From positions 62,001-126,000 of the forward strand of contig CAVTZA010000019.1 of assembly GCA_963739085.1 (NCBI GenBank): a DNA stretch of 64,000 nt. The letters run 5' to 3'. The translations under genes and the position numbers were made by a program. Below, piece after piece: positions 42,388-50,592 of this stretch. The number at the start of each line of letters is the position of its first letter. The stretch's first letter is position 1. The notes under the pieces were generated by a model, which searched no databases, was not told where the DNA came from, and saw nothing but the letters and a program-made list of their open reading frames with translations. The DNA is from DATFQE01 sp963739085 (lineage in GTDB: Bacteria; Actinomycetota; Thermoleophilia; Gaiellales; Gaiellaceae).

Positions 42388-43748
42388 GCAGGCTCCTTCT
42401 CACCGGGGGTCCACAGTTTCGCAGCGCCTTCAGGCTTCTCCTGCCCTGGCGTCCAAAGCTTCTCTCGCGCCTTCGCCAGCTCGACCGGGATCCTCTTCAC
42501 CTCAGAGGCGACACGGTCGAGAGCGTTACGGAGGCGCAGGTCGGTCCGGAGCTGTTCGTGGCGGCCGCTGTCCCACACCTGCTCGACCACGGCGTCCGGA
42601 TCGTCCTCGCCGGCCAGCTCCGCCTGCTCGCGGATGAACGCGCGCAGCTCGTCGTCGGAGATCTCGATGTCGAGCCGCTCGGCGACCGATTCGAGCACGA
42701 GCTCCCGCGAGAGGGAGCGCTGTGCCTCCTCGAGCATCCGCTCCTGGATCTGCTCGGCGCTCTCGCCGCTCAGCGCGAGGTAGGTCTCGACCGAGATCCC
42801 GCGCTGCTCGAGGCCGCGCACGAACGCGCGCAGGAGATTGCCGGCGCGCGCCTCGACCAACGCGTCCGAGACCTCCACGTCGGAAGCCTGGACGAGGGCG
42901 TCGACCGCTGCGCCTCGGAACTCGCCCTCCAGCTCCTCCTCGATCTGCTCGCGGAGCCGCGCCTCGATGTCGGTGCGGAGGTCCTCGAGCGTCTCGAACT
43001 CGCTCGCCGACCGCGCCAGCTCGTCGTCGAGCGGCGGCAGGACCGGCTCCTTCAGCTCCTTCACGGTTACCTCGACGGTGCGGCGCTCGTCGTCGGGAAG
43101 GGCGTACTCGATCGCCCTTGTCTCCCCCGCGCGCATGCCGGCGAGCCCCTGCTCGAGGTCGGGCAGCAGACGGCCCGCACCGAGCGTGACCACGAGGTCG
43201 CGCTGCGCCTCGCCTTCGTCCCCGTCGACGTCGATGACGAGTGCGTCGCCCTCGGCGGCCCCGCGGCCGTCGACCGGGACGAGCTCCGCGACCGAGCCCC
43301 GGAGCGCCTCGAGCTCGTGCTCGACGAGCTCCTCCGGAACCTCGGCGTCCGCGGCGGGAACCTCGAGCGTCGTCCAGTCGGCCGCCTCGGCCTTGGGCTG
43401 CACACCGACCTCGGCAGTGAACTCGAACGCGTCGCTGCTCGACGCGGGCAGGTCGTAGCTGTACTCGGGCTGGGTCACGGGCCGGACGCTCGTGCTCGAC
43501 GCCGCGTTCCAGAACCAGCCGCCGATGTGGCTCTCCACCGCCTCTGTCATGAGGCGCTCCTTGCCCACCCTGGCGAGCAGGACCGGCATCGGCACCTTGC
43601 CCTTGCGGAAGCCGGGGATCTTGAGGCTCTCAGCGAGGTCGGACGCGGCGTGCTCGACCGCGTGCTTCACGTCGTGACTGGATACCTCGACCTTCAGCCG
43701 AACGCGGTCTCCGCCGAGCTCTTCGACCTGCGTCTGCACTCGAGCCAT
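42384..43748 (-). CDS. tig: Trigger factor
   Basis: 454-residue ribosome-bound chaperone. The N-terminal ribosome-binding domain includes the signature region SLKIPGFRKGKVPMPVLLARVG (about 42-62). A PPIase-like domain (about 155-240) and a helical C-terminal cradle (about 250-425) follow. The extreme C-terminus has an unusual duplicated motif, REKLWTPGQEKPEG then KLWTPGEKEPA, not typical of the family. It is coupled to clpP by ATGA. ATG at 43748. The 90 bp to the divergent kinase start should hold both promoters. Confidence 0.93.
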   Translation of the reverse strand: MARVQTQVEELGGDRVRLKVEVSSHDVKHAVEHAASDLAESLKIPGFRKGKVPMPVLLARVGKERLMTEAVESHIGGWFWNAASSTSVRPVTQPEYSYDLPASSSDAFEFTAEVGVQPKAEAADWTTLEVPAADAEVPEELVEHELEALRGSVAELVPVDGRGAAEGDALVIDVDGDEGEAQRDLVVTLGAGRLLPDLEQGLAGMRAGETRAIEYALPDDERRTVEVTVKELKEPVLPPLDDELARSASEFETLEDLRTDIEARLREQIEEELEGEFRGAAVDALVQASDVEVSDALVEARAGNLLRAFVRGLEQRGISVETYLALSGESAEQIQERMLEEAQRSLSRELVLESVAERLDIEISDDELRAFIREQAELAGEDDPDAVVEQVWDSGRHEQLRTDLRLRNALDRVASEVKRIPVELAKAREKLWTPGQEKPEGAAKLWTPGEKEPA

Positions 43749-43838
43749 TCAAGCAGATGCCTTTCGGCCCACCGAGCGGAGCGTCGGTCGCCCGCCGCAC
43801 CGCGTAGAGTTCGGGCCACTCGGACAAAAAGGAGCCCG

Positions 43839-45605
43839 TTGCAGCAGATTGTTGACTACGGCGGCTACGTCAACTTGGTGCTGTTCACGGTCGTCGCGCT
43901 CGTTGCGCTTCGGCAGTGGCGGCTCGGGCGGGGTCGCGCAGGTCTCTGGGCGGCGCTGACCTTCGGCGTCCTGGCGTTCGTGGTCGACGTCGCGCCGCTC
44001 CTCGACGAGACGCCGGATCGGCCGTTGGAGACGGTCGCGCAGCGGATCGTGATCGCGGCACTTGTCCTGTTCCCCTACCTGCTCTACCGCTTCAGCACGG
44101 CCTTCGAGCCGCCGAGCCGCAGCGTCGAGGTCGGGCTAGGCCTGATGAGCCTGAGCGTCGTGGTCTGGACGTTCCTGGTGCCGGACATCCCCGCGCAGGG
44201 CGACCCGCGAACCACCGGCTTTGTCGTGTACCTGATCGCCTTCCTCGTCAACTGGTCGGTGCTCTCCGCGGTCGTGGCCCGCAGGCTCTGGCGCGCAGCG
44301 GGCGGCGCGCCCACGGTGGCGCGTCGGCGCCTCCACCTCCTCGCCCTCGCTTCCGGGGTGATCACGCTCGCACTCCTGCTCGCCGGCGCTGGCGGCGACG
44401 ACGGCTCCGCGCTCGAGGCCACCGCGACGATCCTCGCCGGCGTGAGCGCGCTCGCCTTCCTGCTCGGGCTCGCGCCGCCGCCGCTGCTGCGCCTGGCCTG
44501 GCGTCGGCCCGAGCAGGCCCGCCTCCAGCAGGCGATCGCGACGCTGATGGCGGCGACGAGCGAGGAGCAGGTGGCCGAGCAAGTCGCGGAGCCGATGGCC
44601 GCGATCGTCGGCGCGCGCGCCGTGGCCATGGTGGATCCCGAGGGCGGCGTGATCGGCGCGTACGGTGCCTCCGACGAGATGCTGGAGCGCGGCGACCCGG
44701 CCGTCGACGAGGACATCGTCGCGCTCGACGCGCCGTTCGGCCGGCTCCTGGTATGGACGAGCCCCTACGCGCCGTACTTCGGCGGGGAGGAGCTGCGGCT
44801 CCTCGACGTGCTCGGCGCCCTGACCGGGCTGGCCATCGACCGCTCGCGCCTGTACGCGCAGGAGCGGGAGGCGCGCGTCGCGCTCGAGCGGGCGGACGAG
44901 CTGAAGTCGAACTTCATCGCGCTGGCCGCGCACGAGCTGCGGGCGCCGGTGACCAGCGTGAACGGGGTCATCCAGACGCTCCACGACCGCGGCGACCTGC
45001 TCAACGACGACCAGCGGGCGCTGTTGAGCGAGATGCTGCGCGAGCAGGGCCGGCGGCTCGGGCTGCTCGTCGAGCAGCTGCTCGACCTGTCCCGCCTCGA
45101 CGCGGACGCGATCGAGATCGAGCCCGAGCCCGTCGCCGTCCGGGAGCGGGTCGAGGAGCTCATCCGGTCGACGGCCGGCCAGCGCGCCACGGACGTCCAG
45201 GTCGACGTGCCGGCCGATCTCGAGGCGGCCGTCGATCCGGCGGCCTTCGATCGGATCGTCACGAACCTCGTCGCGAACGCGCTGCGCTACGGCGAGCCGC
45301 CGGTGATCGTGCAGGCCGAGCAACGCGACCGCAACTTCCGCCTCGCCGTCGAGGATCGCGGTCCCGGCGTCCCCGAGGACTTCGTGCCCGAGCTCTTCGA
45401 CCGCTTCACCCGCAGCGCCCTCGCCCAGGAGCGGGGCATCGGCACCGGTCTCGGCCTGGCCATCGCACGCTCGTACGCGAACGCGCACCGCGGCGAGCTC
45501 GTCTACGAGCCGGCCTCGCCGCAGGGCGCGAGGTTCGAGCTCGTCCTGCCGGGAGGCAACGGCAATGACGTACGAGCGCACCGGTTCCGCTTGTACCGGG
45601 TTTAG
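43839..45605 (+). CDS. Membrane histidine kinase with GAF domain
   Basis: 588 residues from the TTG at 43839, which follows AAAAAGGAGCCCG at ideal spacing. About seven spans occupy residues 8-225 (for example YVNLVLFTVVALVALRQW and LRLAWRRP at the end). A GAF-like domain (about 230-345) leads into HisKA with His365 in LAAHELRAPVTS and a HATPase domain (NLVANALRYG N box, DRGPGVP, GTGLGLAIARSY). No response-regulator gene is adjacent, so it is an orphan kinase by position. Stop codon TAG abuts repeat copy C. The ligand is unknown. Confidence 0.9.
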   Translation: MQQIVDYGGYVNLVLFTVVALVALRQWRLGRGRAGLWAALTFGVLAFVVDVAPLLDETPDRPLETVAQRIVIAALVLFPYLLYRFSTAFEPPSRSVEVGLGLMSLSVVVWTFLVPDIPAQGDPRTTGFVVYLIAFLVNWSVLSAVVARRLWRAAGGAPTVARRRLHLLALASGVITLALLLAGAGGDDGSALEATATILAGVSALAFLLGLAPPPLLRLAWRRPEQARLQQAIATLMAATSEEQVAEQVAEPMAAIVGARAVAMVDPEGGVIGAYGASDEMLERGDPAVDEDIVALDAPFGRLLVWTSPYAPYFGGEELRLLDVLGALTGLAIDRSRLYAQEREARVALERADELKSNFIALAAHELRAPVTSVNGVIQTLHDRGDLLNDDQRALLSEMLREQGRRLGLLVEQLLDLSRLDADAIEIEPEPVAVRERVEELIRSTAGQRATDVQVDVPADLEAAVDPAAFDRIVTNLVANALRYGEPPVIVQAEQRDRNFRLAVEDRGPGVPEDFVPELFDRFTRSALAQERGIGTGLGLAIARSYANAHRGELVYEPASPQGARFELVLPGGNGNDVRAHRFRLYRV

Positions 45606-45775
45606 GCAGGTTTGGCGGAATATCGCTCGTTGCCGGGGTGCGATGGTCGTTCCGAGGCAAGGACGCAGGGAGCGTCCGTGTAGCTGGGACGCGTAGCGTG
45701 GGCGCGACCGAGGACGCGGCCTCGGGGCGAGCAGCGCGGCCCGGCGACACAGCCGTTATTCCGTCAGACCCTCCT
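45604..45775 (+). repeat. Dispersed palindromic element, copy C (full length)
   Basis: 172-bp copy beginning on the kinase stop codon and ending 6 bp before the tRNA-Leu gene. It is near-identical to copy A across the core (CGATGGTCGTTCCGAGGCAA, CAGGGAGCG, CCGAGGACG, CTCGGGGCGAGCAGCGCGGC). Its internal hairpin is GCGTCC/GGACGC instead of copy A's GTATC/GATAC. The terminal arms TTTGGCGGAATA and TATTCCGTCAGA pair with two wobbles although they differ from those of copy A. A C/A mismatch pair lies near the outer end. Confidence 0.85.
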
Positions 45776-45781
45776 GTCAGG

Positions 45782-45865
45782 TGCGGGCGAGAGGACTCGA
45801 ACCTCCAAGGGCTTTCACCCAACGGGACCTAAACCCGCCGCGTCTGCCAGTTCCGCCACGCCCGC
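45782..45865 (-). tRNA. tRNA-Leu (anticodon UAG)
   Basis: 84-nt class II tRNA without encoded CCA. Acceptor GCGGGCG/CGCCCGC, D-arm TGGC-type, anticodon loop TTTAGGT (UAG), a long variable arm (GTTGGGTGAAAGCCC) and T-arm GGAGG-TTCGAGT-CCTCT. Reads CUA codons. Confidence 0.96.
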
Positions 45866-45976
45866 GTGGTGGTTGCAAGGATAACTTCCGCTGATCTGCA
45901 GGGCTTTTTGGTCCCTTGTTTCGTGCTGCCAACGACGGGTAGCCAAGAGGATTCAACGACCAAGAAGGGGGCTCAG

Positions 45977-46318
45977 ATGGCTACCACCGACATCTGGACG
46001 TACCGTGAGGAGACGTGGGGTACGACCGACCTCAGTGGGTATTCGGTCGAGGCGATCGACGGCGGCATCGGCAAGGTCGACGAGGCGACCTACGAGGTCG
46101 GCGGCAGCTTCATCGTCGTCGACACGGGGCCGTGGATCTTCGGCAAGAAGGTGTTGCTGCCGGCCGGCGTGATCGACCGGGTGGATCTGGACGACGAGCA
46201 GATCTTCGTCAGCCTCACGAAGGACCAGATCAAGGGCGCGCCCGAGTTCGACGAGACGCGCTATGCCGACGACGCGTACCGCTCCGAGCTCGGCGGTTAC
46301 TACGGCCGCGGCGCCTAG
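45977..46318 (+). CDS. PRC-barrel domain protein
   Basis: 113 residues from the ATG at 45977 (MATTDIWTYREETWGTTDLS). A PRC-barrel fold spans about residues 10-85 (SGYSVEAIDGGIGKVDEATY, then SFIVVDTGPWIFGKKVLLP and VFVSLT-like strands), ending in a Gly/Tyr-rich tail (SELGGYYGRGA). PRC-barrels bind RNA, photosynthetic centres or other partners; stand-alone ones are common stress-type proteins in soil actinobacteria. A strong terminator follows. Confidence 0.87.
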   Translation: MATTDIWTYREETWGTTDLSGYSVEAIDGGIGKVDEATYEVGGSFIVVDTGPWIFGKKVLLPAGVIDRVDLDDEQIFVSLTKDQIKGAPEFDETRYADDAYRSELGGYYGRGA

Positions 46319-46342
46319 GCGCTCCAACGACTGCGGTAGCAC

Positions 46343-46375
46343 GGAGGCCGGGCGCATGCCCGGCCTCCTGCTTTT
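46343..46375 (+). terminator. Intrinsic terminator after the PRC-barrel gene
   Basis: GGAGGCCGGGC (46343-46353) pairs exactly with GCCCGGCCTCC (46358-46368) around GCAT, followed by TGCTTTT. This is the clearest rho-independent terminator in the window. It also ends 2 bp before the convergent gene at 46377. Confidence 0.85.
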
Positions 46376-46376
46376 C

Positions 46377-46658
46377 TCAGCCCAACAGCGGCAGGTAGCG
46401 CTCGCGCCACTCCTCGTCTGGGATCGAGCGCCGGAAGAAGGCCTCGAGCACGTCGCGAGGAGAGCAGTCGTCGAGCCGCGCGAGCAGGCAGGTCGTCGCA
46501 GCCAGCAGGTACGACAGCAGCTCCGGGTCGAGCCTCGCCACGCGGAGCGCCTCCTCGAAGGCCCAGATCATCCGCTCGGCGTCGGGCCCGCTCCGGCTAG
46601 CGCGCAGCGCGCTAGCGAGCACGTCCAGATCGAAGCCCTCCCAGTCGGCCGCTGCCAT
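46377..46658 (-). CDS. Hypothetical protein, 93 aa
   Basis: Soluble, helical protein starting MAAADWEGFDLDVLASALRA and ending PDEEWRERYLPLLG, with two Cys (CLLARLDDCSPRD) in the middle. An alternative ATG 18 bases upstream exists. No ribosome site is convincing, and I recognise no family. Coding potential is supported by composition only. Confidence 0.55.
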   Translation of the reverse strand: MAAADWEGFDLDVLASALRASRSGPDAERMIWAFEEALRVARLDPELLSYLLAATTCLLARLDDCSPRDVLEAFFRRSIPDEEWRERYLPLLG

Positions 46659-47101
46659 ACGACTGATTATCGGCACAGTCGGCCGCGAGCAGGAGTCGCG
46701 CTCGAACCCTTCGGCGGCGGCCCGCCGGCGTCAGGCATCTGACGAGCTAGCTTCCGAACCGTCCGCTCGACGCGCACGTTCCGCGCCGACCATGGCTCTC
46801 CGACGCGGTCAACGCCGGCTGCGCGCCGAGCCTTCTGGGTGCCGGTCGACCGCCTCGTCGAAGGAGCGCGCTCGGACTGAGCGGTGCGACCGGTCAGATG
46901 GCCCGGGAGGACTCCAAGCAGCCTGATAATCGGCACTTTTTCGGCCTCGGGGATAGCACCGGACGTGGCTGGGCTGTAGCTCGGCGTCCACGGATGCCCC
47001 GCAGGGCTGTCCGAGTGCCTCATACGCCGACGACAGAGTCCGGCCGTGAGCGAAAGGCGTGGCCCCGACCGTTGGTCGCGTCGGGGCCAGCCGAGAGGTG
47101 G
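46659..47101. other. 443-bp stretch without a clear gene
   Basis: No frame here looks protein-like on either strand. An imperfect direct repeat of about 12 bases, CTGATTATCGGCAC (46663-46676) and CTGATAATCGGCAC (46923-46936), is 260 bp apart, each followed closely by TCGGCC. Two short segments resemble T-arm pieces of tRNA genes (CTCGAACCC near 46701 and CCCGGGAGGACTCCAA near 46903). This could be a remnant of an integrated element; the evidence is thin. Confidence 0.35.
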
Positions 47102-47404
47102 TTATCTCCTGTTCGGGTTGGGCGGAAGAGGTGTGTGGTTCGGATTACAGAAGAAGCCAGGATTCGCCACGTGCGGATCGACGAGACCGAGCTTGAGCTC
47201 CTGCCCGAACGACTGCGATCGACTACCGACGGGACCATCTATCTGGTCATTCAGTCCCGAGAACGAGCACCACGACCTTCCCTGATTCTGATCGATGTTC
47301 TTGCCGCTTCCAGTGACCTCACCGGCCAGAGCCGGACCTGCACCTAGAGCCGCAACCGCGGCTGCGCAACATCCAGCCGCCAGTAGTGACTTCGTACGCC
47401 GCAT
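47102..47404 (-). CDS. Secreted hypothetical protein, 100 aa
   Basis: ATG at 47404 follows GGAAAGGAAAAC. A clear signal peptide (MRRTKSLLAAGCCAAAVAAL, cleavage likely after GAGPALA) precedes a mature domain of about 73 residues with the pattern WCSFSGLNDQIDG and SRSQSFGQELKLG, ending in NHTPLPPNPNRR. Exported proteins with a 'CSFSGLND' motif recur, as I recall, in this lineage. Two Cys in the mature part (WCSFSG and FFCNP) may form a disulphide. No function known. Confidence 0.72.
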   Translation of the reverse strand: MRRTKSLLAAGCCAAAVAALGAGPALAGEVTGSGKNIDQNQGRSWCSFSGLNDQIDGPVGSRSQSFGQELKLGLVDPHVANPGFFCNPNHTPLPPNPNRR

Positions 47405-47677
47405 GTTTTCCTTTCCATAGTGGCGCCTGCTCGGCGCCTTAGGCCGCAAGAGTTCGAGCGTACTCCGAAGTCGCCTGCCCGTCCAGCTGAGTAACCGCGT
47501 CCTTATTACCTCGGCCGAGGTTCTTGGCCCCTCTCCACTCGCAAGGCCCCGATCCATACCGCCTGAGCGTCTTTCTCCGCGGGGCACCGAGGGGGCACCA
47601 TCCGTCCATTCGTGGCCTCTGCGGCGTCGCTGACCCATGGAGGAATGAGGGCTTGCGGTCTGCCGCAGGTGTCGCAA
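47405..47677 (-). other. Intergenic stretch between tRNA-Arg and the secreted-protein gene
   Basis: 273 bp without a convincing gene. A palindrome TGGCGCC-TGCTC-GGCGCCTTA lies at about 47421-47440, just upstream of the secreted-protein gene. Composition is less coding-like than elsewhere. Nothing else is visible. Confidence 0.4.
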
Positions 47678-47749
47678 TGGCCCCGGGAGGAGTCGAACCT
47701 CCGCACGCAGATTCGAAGTCTGCCGCTCTATCCACTGAGCTACGGGGCC
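47678..47749 (-). tRNA. tRNA-Arg (anticodon UCG)
   Basis: 72 nt without CCA. Acceptor GGCCCCG/CGGGGCC, D-arm GCTC/GAGC, anticodon stem GCAGA/TCTGC with loop CTTCGAA (UCG), and T-arm GGAGG-TTCGACT-CCTCC. Reads CGA codons. Confidence 0.96.
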
Positions 47750-47772
47750 TTGGCGCCGACAGGGTATCGCCG

Positions 47773-48693
47773 CTACATCACGACATTCGGCGGCGTCTGG
47801 CCTCGCTCGACCGCGAGCAGGTTGTCGACGAGGACCCGCGTCATCGCCTCCCGTGCGCTCACCAGCGCCGTGCCGAGGTGCGGCACGAGCACGACGTTGG
47901 GGAGGCCGAACAGCTGCTCCGGGACACGGGGCTCGTGGACGAACACGTCGAGGCCGGCGCGGATCCGGCCCGAGACGAGCTCTCCTACGAGCGCGTCCTC
48001 GTCCACCACCGCGCCGCGCGCCGTGTTGATCAGGCAGGCACCGTCGCGCATGAGCGCGAGGCGGCGCCGGTCGAGCAGCGCCTCGGTCTCGGGCGTGTGC
48101 GGGACGTGCAGCGTGACGACGTCGGCTTCGGCGAGCAGGTCGTCGAGCTCGCGGTGCTCGACTCCGAGCTCGCGCTCCTCCCCGGCGGATAGACCGGATC
48201 GCTTCGAGTACAGCACCCGCATCTCGAACACCCTGGCCCGGCGGGCCATCGCCTGCCCGACGCCGCCGAGACCGACGATTCCGAGCGTCGCGCCGCTCAC
48301 GTCGTCGCCGATGAGCTCCTCCTCCGCCCAGCCGCTGCCCCAACGGCCGGCCCGCACGTAGCGATCGCCCTCAGCGATGCGGCGGCGGACGGCGAGCATC
48401 AGCGCGAACGCGAGATCCGCGGTCGGCGCGTCGACGGCGCCCGGGGTGTTGGTGACGACCACGTCGCGGGCACGGCACGCCTCGACGTCGACGAGCTCGT
48501 ACCCGGCGCCGTAGTTGGCGACGATGCGGAGATCCGGCAGGAGCTCGAGCAGCGGCGGGTCGACCGGCCGCGCGACCACCGCGAGCGCCTCGGCGCCCGG
48601 TCTCGCCTCGCGAAGCGGCCAGTCGAAGTACTCGACCTCGCGAAGCTCGTCCCAGGCGGGCCCGGGGAACCGCCGGGACGACAGGACGAGCAC
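47773..48693 (-). CDS. D-2-hydroxyacid dehydrogenase (NAD-dependent)
   Basis: 306 residues; reduces a 2-oxoacid such as glyoxylate or hydroxypyruvate. NAD-binding motif LGIVGLGGVGQAMARRARVF (about 140), the catalytic Arg in INTARGAVVDEDAL (about 230), Glu in DVFVHEPRVPEQL (about 260) and His in PHLGTALVSARE (about 283) are all present. The N-terminal substrate domain has NYGAGYELVDVEAC. The GTG at 48693 stands near the divergent tRNA-His. Exact substrate is not predictable; glyoxylate/hydroxypyruvate reductase or a generic member are likely. Confidence 0.92.
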   Translation of the reverse strand: MLVLSSRRFPGPAWDELREVEYFDWPLREARPGAEALAVVARPVDPPLLELLPDLRIVANYGAGYELVDVEACRARDVVVTNTPGAVDAPTADLAFALMLAVRRRIAEGDRYVRAGRWGSGWAEEELIGDDVSGATLGIVGLGGVGQAMARRARVFEMRVLYSKRSGLSAGEERELGVEHRELDDLLAEADVVTLHVPHTPETEALLDRRRLALMRDGACLINTARGAVVDEDALVGELVSGRIRAGLDVFVHEPRVPEQLFGLPNVVLVPHLGTALVSAREAMTRVLVDNLLAVERGQTPPNVVM

Positions 48694-48721
48694 GGGCGCA
48701 AGGCTATTCTGTTCCCGCCGC

Positions 48722-48795
48722 GGTGGCGGTAGCTCAGTTGGTAGAGCCCCGGGTTGTGGTCCCGGTGGTCGCGGGTTCGAGTCCCGTCCGCCACC
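48722..48795 (+). tRNA. tRNA-His (anticodon GUG)
   Basis: Acceptor GTGGCGG pairs with CCGCCAC and the extra G(-1) (48722) faces C73, the histidine identity element. Anticodon stem CCGGG/CCCGG with loop TTGTGGT (GUG), T-arm GCGGG-TTCGAGT-CCCGT. No encoded CCA. Confidence 0.96.
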
Positions 48796-48812
48796 CTCGT
48801 TCCGATCGACGC

Positions 48813-49394
48813 CTACGCGGCGCTCACGCCGCTCGGGACACGCTGACCCGCGTGCTTACCCTCGGCGAACTCCTCGATCGCCTTCGCGCAGAACGCGGGC
48901 AGGTCGTCCGGCGACCGGCTCGTCACCAGGCCCTCATCGACGACGACCTTCTCGTCGACCCAGTCGCCGCCTGCGTTCCTGACGTCCGTCTTGATACTCC
49001 AGAACGACGTGAGCATGCGGCCCCGGACCACGTCCGCCTCGACGAGCATCCACGGCGCGTGGCAGATCGCGGCGACCGGCTTCCCCTGCTCGAAGAACGA
49101 GCGCACGAAGCGCACGGCGTTCTCGTCCATCCGCATCGTGTCGGGGTTGCCGACCCCACCCGGGAGCAACAGTGCGTCGTAGTCGTCCACCGAGACGTCC
49201 GTCACGACCTTGTCCACCTGGAACGTGTCTGCCTGGTCGTAGTGGTTGAAGCCCTGGATCTCACCCTTCTCGAGCGAGACCAGGTCGACGTCCGCACCCG
49301 CCTGCTCGACGGCCTTCCGCGGCTCGACCAGCTCCACCTGCTCGAACATGTCCGTCGCGAGAATCGCGACCTTCTTGCCTGTCAGCACTGCCAT
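48813..49394 (-). CDS. DJ-1/PfpI family protein (type-1 glutamine amidotransferase-like)
   Basis: 193 residues. ATG at 49394 follows GAAAGGAGCTCCCGC. Order: VAILATDMFEQVELVEPRKA at the start, DALLLPGGVGNPDTMRMD (about 70), the nucleophile Cys in PVAAICHAPWMLVEADVVRG (about 108) and SRSPDDLPAFCAKAIEEF at the C-terminus. This is the PfpI/YhbO subgroup, linked with protein/DNA deglycation, chaperone or peptidase activities under stress. It lies downstream of the tRNA-His on the opposite strand. Length normal for the family. Confidence 0.93.
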   Translation of the reverse strand: MAVLTGKKVAILATDMFEQVELVEPRKAVEQAGADVDLVSLEKGEIQGFNHYDQADTFQVDKVVTDVSVDDYDALLLPGGVGNPDTMRMDENAVRFVRSFFEQGKPVAAICHAPWMLVEADVVRGRMLTSFWSIKTDVRNAGGDWVDEKVVVDEGLVTSRSPDDLPAFCAKAIEEFAEGKHAGQRVPSGVSAA

Positions 49395-49473
49395 GCGGGA
49401 GCTCCTTTCGTCGGGTCTCCCGCTGGCCTTCCGCGCCGGTCCGCCGGATAAACCGACGGCCGGGGCGAAAGGC

Positions 49474-49707
49474 CTAGGAGGACTCGGTCGTGACGAGGGC
49501 CAGCAGGCTGTCGTGCTCCTCGCGACAGGCCGGGCAGCCGGCGAGGTGAGCACGCAGGCCGGGAATCGCAGTGTCCGCATCGGCGCCCGCGACTTCCAGC
49601 TCGACGTAACGATCGAGCGCGTCGAAGCACTCGTCGCAGCCCACTTCCAGCTCGCCCGGGCCGAGGACCCGCTGGAGCGTCTGCTCGAGATCGGGATGGT
49701 CGGTCAT
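49474..49707 (-). CDS. Zinc-finger anti-sigma factor
   Basis: 77 residues. The zf-HC2 pattern is present: an N-terminal CDECFDALDRYVELEV and HLAGCPACREEHDSLLALV at the end, giving the HxxxCxxC zinc motif of ZAS-type anti-sigma factors. There is no membrane span, so it would be a soluble (RsrA-like) inhibitor. The ATG overlaps the sigma gene's stop as ATGA (49704-49707), the standard sigma/anti-sigma coupling. Redox control through the zinc cysteines is plausible but unproven. Confidence 0.88.
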   Translation of the reverse strand: MTDHPDLEQTLQRVLGPGELEVGCDECFDALDRYVELEVAGADADTAIPGLRAHLAGCPACREEHDSLLALVTTESS

Positions 49708-50378
49708 GTCTCCTCCAGGTAACGCGAAAGGCCTTGGGTGTCCAGGTGTTCTCGGAGTTTCCTGCGGGCGTCGTGGAGCGTCTTGTACAGCGCTCCACGG
49801 GTCGTGCCGAGCCGGTCCGCGAGCACGTCGATCGGGACGCCGTTGAGGGCTAGAGCGACGAGCACCCGGCGTTGGTGCGACGTCAAGACATCCTCGATGC
49901 CGTCTCGAACGGCCGCCAGGAGCTCGCGCTGCTCCGCGGAGGCTTGCGGCTGCGGGCTCGTGCTCGAGAATGCGGACCAGCTCTCCGGCTCGAGTGGCAC
50001 CTCCCGCCCCTGCCAGGCTCGCTTGCGCAGCTTCACCGCCGCCTCGAGCAGCGCGAACTTGTAGGCCCACGTCGTGAAGCGGCTGTCGCCACGGAAGTCG
50101 TCGAGCCTGCGCAGCACGCTCACGAGCGCGTCGTCGGCCGACTCGAGCGCGATGTCGTCGAACTCGTCGCCGCGGAGGTGCGGGAGCAGCCGGCGGCGAC
50201 GAGCGACCTCGAAGCGTGCGCCCTTGAGGAGCAGCTCGTGCAGGCGGGCGACAGCGGCCTCGTGCGTCGGGCCCTCGTCGCGCAGCTCTCGCAGCCAACG
50301 CGCGGACTCCTCGCCGACCCCCGGCTCGCGGGTCACGGGCTCCATCACCCTGACCATAGGCGCTGTGGCCGACCTCAT
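49704..50378 (-). CDS. ECF-type RNA polymerase sigma factor
   Basis: 224 residues. Region 2 lies at about 70-120 (DEFDDIALESADDALVSVLR, then SRFTTWAYKFALLEA), and region 4 at about 160-215 (SHQRRVLVALALNGVPIDVL, ADRLGTTRGALYKTLHDARR). No region 3. The start at 50378 overlaps the stop of the upstream 70-residue gene (ATGA) and is preferred to later ATGs at 50357 and 50345. A ~40-residue N-terminal extension (EPVTREPGVGEESARWLREL) is longer than usual. Its anti-sigma factor is encoded immediately downstream. Confidence 0.9.
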   Translation of the reverse strand: MRSATAPMVRVMEPVTREPGVGEESARWLRELRDEGPTHEAAVARLHELLLKGARFEVARRRRLLPHLRGDEFDDIALESADDALVSVLRRLDDFRGDSRFTTWAYKFALLEAAVKLRKRAWQGREVPLEPESWSAFSSTSPQPQASAEQRELLAAVRDGIEDVLTSHQRRVLVALALNGVPIDVLADRLGTTRGALYKTLHDARRKLREHLDTQGLSRYLEET

Positions 50379-50587
50379 GCCGAGTCCTCGCTGGGTGCGA
50401 GGATGCGGACGGCGAGCTCGGGCGGACAGCCGCGCTCCACGAGCTCGATCAGCGCATGGAGGTCGTACGCCGGGTCGCGCGCCACGACCGATGCGAGCGG
50501 AAGCTCGAAACCGGCGTCGAGGAGCTGCCGGAGACGCCAGCGCACAAACGCCCCGACTGCCTTCGCTCCTGTCAGCTGCGCCCTCAC
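50375..50587 (-). CDS. Small protein coupled to the sigma factor, 70 aa
   Basis: Starts at GTG 50587 (MRAQLTGAKAVGAFVRWRLR) and ends ELAVRILAPSEDSA, with the middle 'LHALIELVERGCPPELAVRI' reading like a short helical domain containing one Cys. It overlaps the sigma gene by ATGA and starts 5 bp after the secreted protein's stop. No family is recognised; tight coupling suggests a role in the same regulon. Confidence 0.65.
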   Translation of the reverse strand: MRAQLTGAKAVGAFVRWRLRQLLDAGFELPLASVVARDPAYDLHALIELVERGCPPELAVRILAPSEDSA

Positions 50588-50592
50588 GTCGA

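Noticed and set aside
42558..43838. A plus-strand frame in phase with the histidine kinase at 43839, beginning far upstream
   Set aside because: The first ~430 residues are antisense to trigger factor and low complexity; the kinase starts at the TTG at 43839 with its own ribosome site.
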